DNA of 9,138 bases from the NCBI GenBank assembly GCA_013002105.1, contig JABDKS010000369.1, positions 1 to 9,138 on the forward strand, given 5' to 3'. The notes beneath the pieces are model-generated. The model did no database searches, was not told the DNA's origin, and saw only the letters and a list, made by a program, of their open reading frames with translations. Source of the DNA: Pirellulaceae bacterium. Its GTDB lineage: Bacteria > Planctomycetota > Planctomycetia > Pirellulales > Pirellulaceae. The position numbers were made by a program, and so were the translations under genes. Of this stretch, positions 1-9,000 are shown in pieces; position 1 is the stretch's first letter, and the number at the start of each line of letters is the position of its first letter.

Positions 1-3000
1 CCGGGATAAAGGTCGATGGCGGAATAAACTGGAACGGTCGCTCAACCACTTCGATTTGAACCGGATTGGATTGGCCGACCGGTATGTCGCCAATCACCGT
101 CACCGCCGAAGCGGCGAACAGACTCAAGCTACCGTCGCCGTTATCGCTTGGATTAAGTGACCCTGGCAGGATCGCAAGCACGGCCTCGGCGACGTCGATC
201 GCTGTCATCGCGGTTGTGAATTGCACTTCACCCACCGCGGTCGGCGTGGCGGTCACAAACGTGACGGTAAAATCACCATCGGGACCGGTTACCGAAAACT
301 GATCACCGACTTCCAGCGCACTGCCAGCCGGGAAGACCACGTCACGCCCAACGATCGATTCGTACAACACGTCGTTGAAGTTTTCGTCAACGAATGTGAT
401 TTCCTGGTGATCGACGACTTCGTCGCCCGGAACACCGACAAAATCTACCGATCCAAACTGAGTCCGCATCGATCCGGACGTCGAGAAGTCGAATCGAATT
501 CGGACGTTTTCGTCGCCCGCCAGAGGTCCCAAATCGACGCGTGCTTGACGCCACTCGGTCGTGTCATCAAACAGTTCTTGGACTGGGATCGTCGACTCGT
601 TGAAATAGTCAAACTCGTCGCTCGCGCCAAGGTTTCGGAAGTTGTCATTGGTCGCCAACAGCAACCATTGTCCATCATCGCCAGAACCAAACACACTGAA
701 ACTATCGTTCTGATTCGGGCCGCCGGGACGGTAGTCGTCGTCCCCTTCGACTTCCATCAAGTAGGTGAAATACAACGTTGGCTTGTCGGCCGAACTGTAG
801 CCTTCCAAATTGAACGGACGCGAGATTACCGAACCATGCGAACCGCCCGGAGCGAGCTCACCGCGGGCATCGGTATCTCCGCGGGCGATCGTATTGTCCG
901 CCGGTGCACCCACGTCAAAGTTGTAGTGCAGACTGCTGCTGCCCAAGAGTCCGACGCGACTTTGGTCATCTGGAATCTCAATTCCATGCTGTGTCTCATT
1001 GCCACGGTCACCGCTCTGCCGCCACGGGCTCTCTTCCAGATGGCTAAACGCCAATCCATGTGGAACCACACCAATGCTGCTGCCACTGAAGAACAAATTG
1101 TCGCCTTGGAAAATCAACGGAATCGCGGCACGGCCGTTGTAAAACACGTTTGCTGGCACAGCTTCCTGTGCTTCATTGAATTCCAACGCATACAACCAGC
1201 CATCAGTCGTGGTCGCAAACATCGTGTCCAAATACGCGCCTCCTTCGATCGATCGTGGACCCATCGCCATGCCCGTAAAATTGGCAAACCCAGCACCGGT
1301 TGATGCTGCGTGTAAAGGATCCTTGGTGATCTGACCGTGATATTGCGTTGGGATCACACTGCCGTAGCCAAACGCCACACTGGTATCAGGTGCCGGGAGG
1401 TTGTCACGGAAATTAAATGAGTGAACACCGCCTAGATCCGTCACCCCAAAAAATCGAGAGCCATTACCAGGATCGATCGCCATCCCGGTAATGTCGCCGC
1501 CATCACCGCCGGTATCGAAAATGAAACCAGTATCCACGACACCCCATTCACGGTTATCCGATGCCGGACCCTGATTGGTGGTATAGGGAATCGTTCCAGT
1601 GAACATCCGGTGCGTATTCCCGTTGTCGCTGCCGCGACTGGTCACTTGCCCGTTTCCGACGTCAAATTCGTAGAAAAGGTTACGTGTCAATTCTGATGGG
1701 ATTTCGAATCCACGTCCTCGATTATCACGTGAACCGATCAGGTAGCCCGGTGCATTGGCCGCAATCGCACCGCCACGAACCGTTGATCCACTGGTCAATG
1801 GGAACGTCAACGCATGAACGTCCAACTGAGCATTGTCGTCGTTGGCAAGATCGGTACCCGCCTGGTTGGTACTGAAAAAGACAATATTATCGTCGTTGCT
1901 GCTGTTAACCGTACTGTCGATAGGACTGAGATTCAGCAGGTTTCCGACGTTGCCATTGTTTTCGTTGCCCGTTTGAGGTCCCAGGCTGTACGTAAACAAC
2001 TCACCATCGCTACGCAACGCCAAGTCATCGGTGGGTTGACCCGATTGGCCAATCAATCGCTCCATGGTTCCGGTAAACGGATTGAAACTCGCGAGCGTAC
2101 TTTGATTCGTCCCCGAGATGCCGGTATCCAAACTGACGAACAGTCGCATGTCGTCCAGCGTGTAGGGGACGATCGAGTTCTGGTCAAACACCGGCTCCAA
2201 CGTCGGGCCTTCGGCGGTGTAGTTGAAATCATCGTCGAACAAGGATGTCAGGAACGGATCGCTCGCGTCATAGCTTTCGATCGTATATTCGTCCAACGTG
2301 TCTTCGGCGATTCGACGCACCGAATTGATCGGCATCAATCGCAGATTCGGATCGGGACTTGCCGGGTTAAAGAATTGATCCAATGCAGCAGGTACGACAG
2401 CGGCATTACTGACGGCAACAAAGTAGCGACCCTCACGCAGCTCTACCGGTCCGATATGCGCGTCCAACACGCCCGCCGAACCCGCAGCCAAATTCTCCAT
2501 GTCGATTCCGTTGAGCGGACGTCCAACGTCGTCTGCAAGATTCGAATCGCGACTGTGCAAAATCAACTGGCCAAACTGGTTGTAAACCGACAAGGACGTA
2601 TTGGCACGACCGAGCACATCGGCGTAGTCGATATCAAACGTGACCGTGACGAATCGGTTTTCGCTGTCGAACACATCGGGTTCGATTTGCTGGGTAAACA
2701 AATCGACCTGGTAGACATCGACGTCTTCTAAACGTACGTCGGCATCAATCGAATTGATGTTCCCGATCTCGCCGGTTACCAACAACGATCCACGATCGGT
2801 CGTCAGCAAATTCCCAAGCGCATCCACGTCGGCTGGCGCAAACCCGAGTCGATTATCGGCGGTTTCCTGAACAAATTCGTCGCCGCTTTGTGGATTGGTT
2901 GGCGTCGGATCGATGATCACCGAATAATCCAAACGCTCCTGCGCGTCCGCCGTCAGTGGCGAATGCAACGGTGCGCCCGTCACGCGAATCGCATCGGTCG

Positions 3001-6000
3001 CGTACCGAATGTCCGCAAATTGAACCGTGGACCCGGCAACTTCGTCGGCCTCGCGTAAACGAATCGACAAATTGTATTGCCCCGACGTGATGCCGGCGGC
3101 GCTACGGACGCGAACGTAGTAAACGTTTTCGCTATTGGTCGAACCTGGCAATACGACCCGCATCCCGGCGTCCATCGGATTGGGTCCTTCGACGTTCCCG
3201 GTCCCCAATTGGAACAAGGGCCGCACAGCTTCATCGGGCAGATTGCTAATCAACGTTGTCGCGCCGGTGGCTTCGGCAAACGAATTGTCGCTGCGGGCCA
3301 AGACGTTATCGTTGACGTCGATCAACTCCAGCAGGCTGTCAAAACCAAAACTGGTATCGTCGATGTCCAAGAAGACCGTCGTTCCGCCGGTCGCGGTGAA
3401 ACTGTAAACATCGACATCGCTTTCGTCGGCCAGCGTACCGCGGATCGTGAACCCGAGCCGCTCGGTTTCGTCACCGGCGTACTCGTGTGCCGCCAAATCA
3501 CCGACGCGTTGAGCATCATTGGCGATCGCGTTACTGGCGTTGGTTGCTGGAATCGCATCTTCGGTTTCGATCACGTGAGCGACGTTGCGATCGTTTGCAA
3601 AGACATCGATCGTCAATCCCTGCCAATCGCCCACCGCACCGTTGCCGCTGCCGCCGGCACCGCCGGCCTGCGTCACGATCGACGAAATCAACGCCTGTCC
3701 AAAGATCTGCGCCGTCAGTGTTGAACGACCGATCTGGCTCAAATCGCCCGCGATCCCATCGGTTGCTTGCACCAACGGCAAGTAGTCCGCGACGCTCGAT
3801 CCACGCGTGACAATACCGCCTGGCTGCGTCGCAAACGTGGTACCTGATTCGGTATACACGGTCGTGTTGTCAATCGCAATCGCGGTGTTGCCGGCGTCGT
3901 CGGTGATTGTCATCCCCAAAATACCCTGCACGCGAATGTCATTGGCTTGCAGGTTGGCGATCGTGCTGGTCAACGTCAGCGATCGGTTGACGTTCGAACG
4001 AGGTTCGTCGGTCGCCAAAATAATGAATTTCGCCGCATCAGCACGGAACGGATAATTGGCGATTGCATAATCGATCCCGGCATAGCCATCCTCGACGGCT
4101 CCGGCGATCACAAACTGACTCGTCGCGGCAGCGTACTCGGCGGCTGTACCAAACAACCCTCCACCGACGATCAGCGATCGACCTTCGTTGCCGACACCAC
4201 TACGCCCAAATCCGACAGCACCGAATCGGTTGCCGTCCACGACACCCACGCCGGCCGCTAACAAACCGGCTTCGAGGTCTTGGATGAACTGCGCAGAAAA
4301 TTGCTGGGTGCTGCCCATCGATCCCGATTCGTCCATCACGACGACAACGTCGACGTAAGGCACAGACGGCGGCTCGATGATTTCTTCGACAACACACGCG
4401 CCGGCGCCCAACGTGTCGTTCATGGGACGACCATCGGGTGTAAATCCAGCGCCCACCGTACAGTCATTGACCGACGTCAAAATCACCGGATTGCCCGGTG
4501 TTCCCAGAACCTGCAAGGTACCGCCAATGCGGTCTTCGATATCCAATGGAATTCCGGTCCCGATCAATTCGGCACCCGGTCCCGACTTGACGACCAAACT
4601 CTGCTCGGGGTCGCTCTTCAGTCGCAACCCGCTGTGATAGTGGTGCGTCGCGCTGACGATTTGACCGTCAACGTAATGCACAATGTCCGTATCGTCCCAC
4701 ACGCTCTCAGTAGTCAGTACTTCACTACGAACACGCATCGCGTTGATCGTGTTGTCGTCGATACGGTTGCCCGCGATCAACGGCCCCTGGTTGTCCTGAT
4801 CGGTCACAATCTTGTCGACCGGTCCAGTCGATCGACCGACGTCCAACTGATCGTGGAAGTCCAGCGCGTTAGGGTTCACGCTGATCGCGACCCCGGCGTT
4901 TCCTTCGATGATGTTGTCGACAATGATCGGCTGACTTCCGCGAACAAAGATGGCGGCATCGTCGTTGAATCCGAAACCACCTCGGTTACTGGTCGCAACA
5001 AATCCGCTGGCGTTGTCGTAGATACTTGAATTGGTGACGCGGACGTCGGCCTGCAAAATCTCGATCGGATTGAAATCGGTGAATCCACCGGGAGCCGGCG
5101 TACTACCGCCGCCGTATCGAACACTCGCGTAGTCCAAACTACCCGTACTGTCTTGACGGAAAATCAACCCGCCCCAATCGGCAGGAGCGGCGTTGTCAGC
5201 GATCCCATCATTGTTGGTGTCGAATGTCCCACCGGCACCAAACGTATCATCCAACCGACTTGTGAAGACGACTTCCTTGCCATCCACACCTTCGGCGTAG
5301 AAATCGGCGCCGAATTGAGCTTGGATACGTGAGTTTTGTAGCTTGACGATCGTGCCAGGGTCGACCGACAGTCGTGCATTGAATCGCGGCAGCAGCAATG
5401 CGCCGTTGTTGCCGTTGTTGGTCAGCACACCGCCCAATAACGAACCGTCATCCAGATAGGATGTGGCATCCGCATTGATTTCGACGACCAACAAATAGTC
5501 GCCAGATGCGGGATCGAGTCGGTAAATACGTCGACCGGCAAATTCACTGGGAACGGCAGGCAAATTGCTGAGCTGAATCGATCCATTTGCCGGCGTGATG
5601 AACGTCGGTGTGGCCAAACTTGCCTGCGTTTCACCGCCGACCGCGTCAACAAAGGTGACTCGGTACTTGACGGCACTACCCGGGAAAACAGTCCCGGGGG
5701 TCGTGCTGGCACTCAACGTCACACCCGAGATCACCGGGCGCTGCTCGCTCCGCAGTATTCCGCCTCGCGTCGTGCCGTCATCGACATGAGACGTCGCACC
5801 GCGATCGAGTTGCGTAACAAATTCGTAGTTCCCGGTGCCCGGCACCAAACGGTACAGGCGACGACCGGCAAATTCCAATGGCGCCGGCGGCAGATTGTTA
5901 ATCGCGACGCTGCCGTTGGCCGCGACCGTCGTTTGAACCGAAGGCAAACTAGCCAGCGATTCATTGCCGAACTGGTCGACGAACGTCAAGCGGTAATCAT

Positions 6001-9000
6001 AGGTGTCCGCGGTCAAACTACCAGCTGTACCCGGTGTCAAAATCAAACTCAACACATCGGGTCGATCTTCCAACAGCAGCGGACCGCCCGGCTGACCTTG
6101 CAACACGAGCGATTCACTGAGCGAGTGGACGATGTCCGTATCATCAAAACGTCCGCTAACGGTCATCGGTTCCAACTGACCAGCCGCGGGCGTATTCACC
6201 CTCACGAACAGTCCGTTGATACTGTTGTTGATCAACGTGTTGCCGGCGATCTCCGGTCCAACGCGGTCATAATCGCTGGTAAACGATTCGACGCGTTGAA
6301 AATTGGGTGAGTGAAAATTGGTTTCCAAAAAACTGTTCGGGTCCGCGCTCATGGCGGCGTCAGCACTATTGGTGATCGTGCTGTAGATGATCGTCGGACG
6401 GCTTTCGGCCATCTGCAATGGTGTGACCACCGGATCGTTCACGGCGACCGAACCACCACCGTAGCTCATATCCGCATGAGAAACGTAGTCCAAGAATATC
6501 CCTTCGGTCTCCCAGACCGCACGACCTTCGCTGTAGTCAAAATCATTGCGAAATTCGATCCCCGCCCAGTTGCCCGGGATGGGCGTCGTCGTCAATGGAT
6601 TGGTCGTCAGCGCGACATTTTGATTGTCGTAGCTGGTGAAGATGACTTCGCCCGAACCGACGACCGTGCCACCGGATTCCGACAGTACCGGTGTACCAAG
6701 GACTTGCAACGCGGCGAGTGAACGGTCCTCGTCGACCGATTCACTCCCAACGCTGATCTTTGCCGTTTGCAATTTCAAAATCGCACCAGCGTCGATCATC
6801 ACGGTAACACCCTTGGGCACTTCGAACTCCGTGCCGTCGCGCAGTGGCGCGTTGCCGTTGCCACCACGACCAATTTCATATGCCAAGTTGTCTCGCGCGG
6901 TCGTGATCAGGCCGTCTGCACCACCATTGGGCAACAGTCGCACCAAGTCACCCGGTTGCGCGATCGCAAACGCTGCCGAAATCGTTTGAAGTGGCGAACC
7001 GAGCGAACCATCATCCGAATCGTCGCCCAACTTGTCGACAAAAATGGTACGTGGATTATTGGTGCCGGCGTTCGATAAATCTCTTGCAACACGGAACCAG
7101 AAATTGAAATTGCCGCCTTCGTTGCCGTCAGCATCACCATCCAATTCGGTGCCGGTCGTATCGGTGATTGTCGCACCGGTCGAACCGTCAAATGTCATCC
7201 GCAGTTCGTAGCGACCCTCAGATGTACCGCCCAGACCGCTACCGTCGACTTGGCCGTTGTAATTTTCATTGCCGGACGCACTGACACCGATGATGTAATC
7301 ACCGGGCTCGATATCGATGCCGATGAACGAGTCGTCGCTGTAGAAATCATCGTTGCGAGCAACCAACGTGAACTCGCCACCGTCGACCAGATACAAATTC
7401 AAGTGCGTATCCAGCAAACTGCTACCATCTAATCGCTCGGCGATCGTCTCGGCAGCCAAACGACCGGGAGTTGCCGCAGTGAACGAATAGAAATCGACAT
7501 CGTTGCTCTCGGGTCGATGCAACGCCTGACCGATCGTCAGATCACTCTGACTGATGAAGTCTGGTTCTAAAGGCAGATTGGGGTAAAACTGTTCGCTGTA
7601 GAATACCGAATTAGGTTCGTCCGGTGATGAACCACCTGCTCCCACGCCGGCGGGCAATTCAAATAGATTTCCGATGCCCAACAGGCTACCGATCCCGCGG
7701 ACGGCTTCGACAAACCAACTTGGGCGACTGTCCGGTGAAACCCCGTAGCCGTCGTACCAGTTTTCACCGGCATCCAACACCAAAATTCCTTGGGTTGGAT
7801 CTCGATCGTTGACACGGTAGATGCTCAGCGGCGTATCCGAACCGGCACCGGTATCAGCGCTAATGACCACGGTCCGCAAATCGCCCGTGACAATCTGCAA
7901 GCCTTCGTTCTGGGTCTCGACGAACGAAACGCCCAGTCGCTCGGAGTACAGATCCAGTACTTGTCTCGCCCGCTGCTTTTGAGCTTGGGTGATCGCATTT
8001 TCGGCCGCATTGAGTTGCGGATCGGTACCATACAAACTGGCAAAGTTGTACGGAAAGACGTTGATCCCGATGTTCGTATCGGTTCGTCCCACGACGGCTG
8101 TATCACGACGCTCGTCGCGCGAACCCTCGGCATCAGTCGCACCGGGCCAGTTCGATACAAAAGCCTCGTCGGCTTGGATCACACCACCGGTGACCAGGAC
8201 ACTATTGGTGCCGGCACCAAAGGTCACACCCAACGGCTGTGCCTGCGCAAATGTGTCCTGCAATGCCTCGCTGCTGACACGCGGCGTCGGCGGTAGCGGC
8301 AGGGCGTCGCCACTACCAACGCGCAATCGGTACGTACCCGCATTGCCGTTGGCGACAGCGGGTGCCAGTTCAGAAAGATCCAGAGCAAATGTCAAAACGG
8401 CGCGGTTGAGCGCCGGGTTGTATTCGACATTTGTCGGCAGGAACGGCGTCGGGTAGTCGGTCGATTCGACCGTATCACCGGTATAGATCAGCTTGTAAAA
8501 CTGCGGGTTGACCACGGGCAAGGGACTGCCGCCGGACGACGAAATCGGGCCGGCGTTTGGATTCGAAAGCGGGTCCTCGTTGAAGAACACCCAGACCTGA
8601 TCACGACGTTGGATTCGATTTCCGTTGACGATCTCGACCGGTTGCGGGACCACGCCGACCACGCGCGGGCCGACTTCCAAATCAAATCGAACCTGCTGCG
8701 TCGGACGCAAATCATCCAGTGGATTGGGTGGACAAATCAGGTTGCCATCGATGTCGCGCAAACCAACGATTCCAGCACCGGTATCATCAAATCCGGCGAT
8801 GTCGATCACGTATTGGTCGTCGGGCAGCGTTTCAGCAAAACGTGCGACGATAATGTTCGTGCCATTATCTTGCTCGAATCCCAAGAATCCGGGCGTGACG
8901 TCGATTTCGTTGTTCTCGTTGAACGAACCGTCACCACCGCTGCGTCGGAACTGGATTCCGGCCAGCGTTGCGTCATCAATCAACGCGCCACCAAAGCGAA

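Larger units (their letters stand above)
3608..4510 (-). other. Beta-helix module 3, split by a VWA-bearing insertion
   Basis: The incoming half has VLGTP (4496-4510) and VILTS (4472-4486). The returning half has GDWQGLTI (3608-3631), which aligns with GNWAGIEF of module 1 and DWGGLIF of module 2. In those modules the two halves are 19 and 26 residues apart. Here they are 280 residues apart (3632-4471), and the extra sequence contains a complete VWA-like domain. This split is the reason for calling the VWA domain an insertion and not simply the next domain in line. Confidence 0.65.

Noticed and set aside
884..938. RGD tripeptide within the lectin-like region (ARGDTD)
   Set aside because: A three-residue match is expected by chance in a protein this long and Asp/Gly-rich. 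Nothing else indicates integrin-type recognition.
826..1086. Short minus-strand frames starting with ATG (also 445-696, 1114-1296, 2980-3234, 3322-3558, 4876-5124 and others)
   Set aside because: They are out of frame with the continuous reading frame that covers the same bases and encodes coherent domains. Their translations show no family features.
1241..1260. Palindrome-rich CGATCGATCG as a possible operator or attachment site
   Set aside because: It lies inside the reading frame in the propeller-like region, and the same word is scattered throughout the gene, so it has no special position.
221..1303. Plus-strand open frame of 360 residues
   Set aside because: Its codons are exactly in register with and opposite to the real minus-strand codons. 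It stays open only because the real gene rarely uses TTA, CTA and TCA. The translation shows no recognisable domain and the minus-strand reading does.
1814..2731. Plus-strand open frame of 305 residues
   Set aside because: Again codon-aligned antisense of the giant gene, over the propeller-like and PPC-like regions. The same holds for the long frames starting at 3077, 3947, 4280, 5786, 6311, 6767, 7790 and 8609.
5401..5430. Short GTTGTTGCC-like direct repeat on the plus strand
   Set aside because: It is simply the coding of an Asn/Gly-rich turn (TNNGNNG) at the end of Fn3-like repeat B and is too short to be a separate repeat element.
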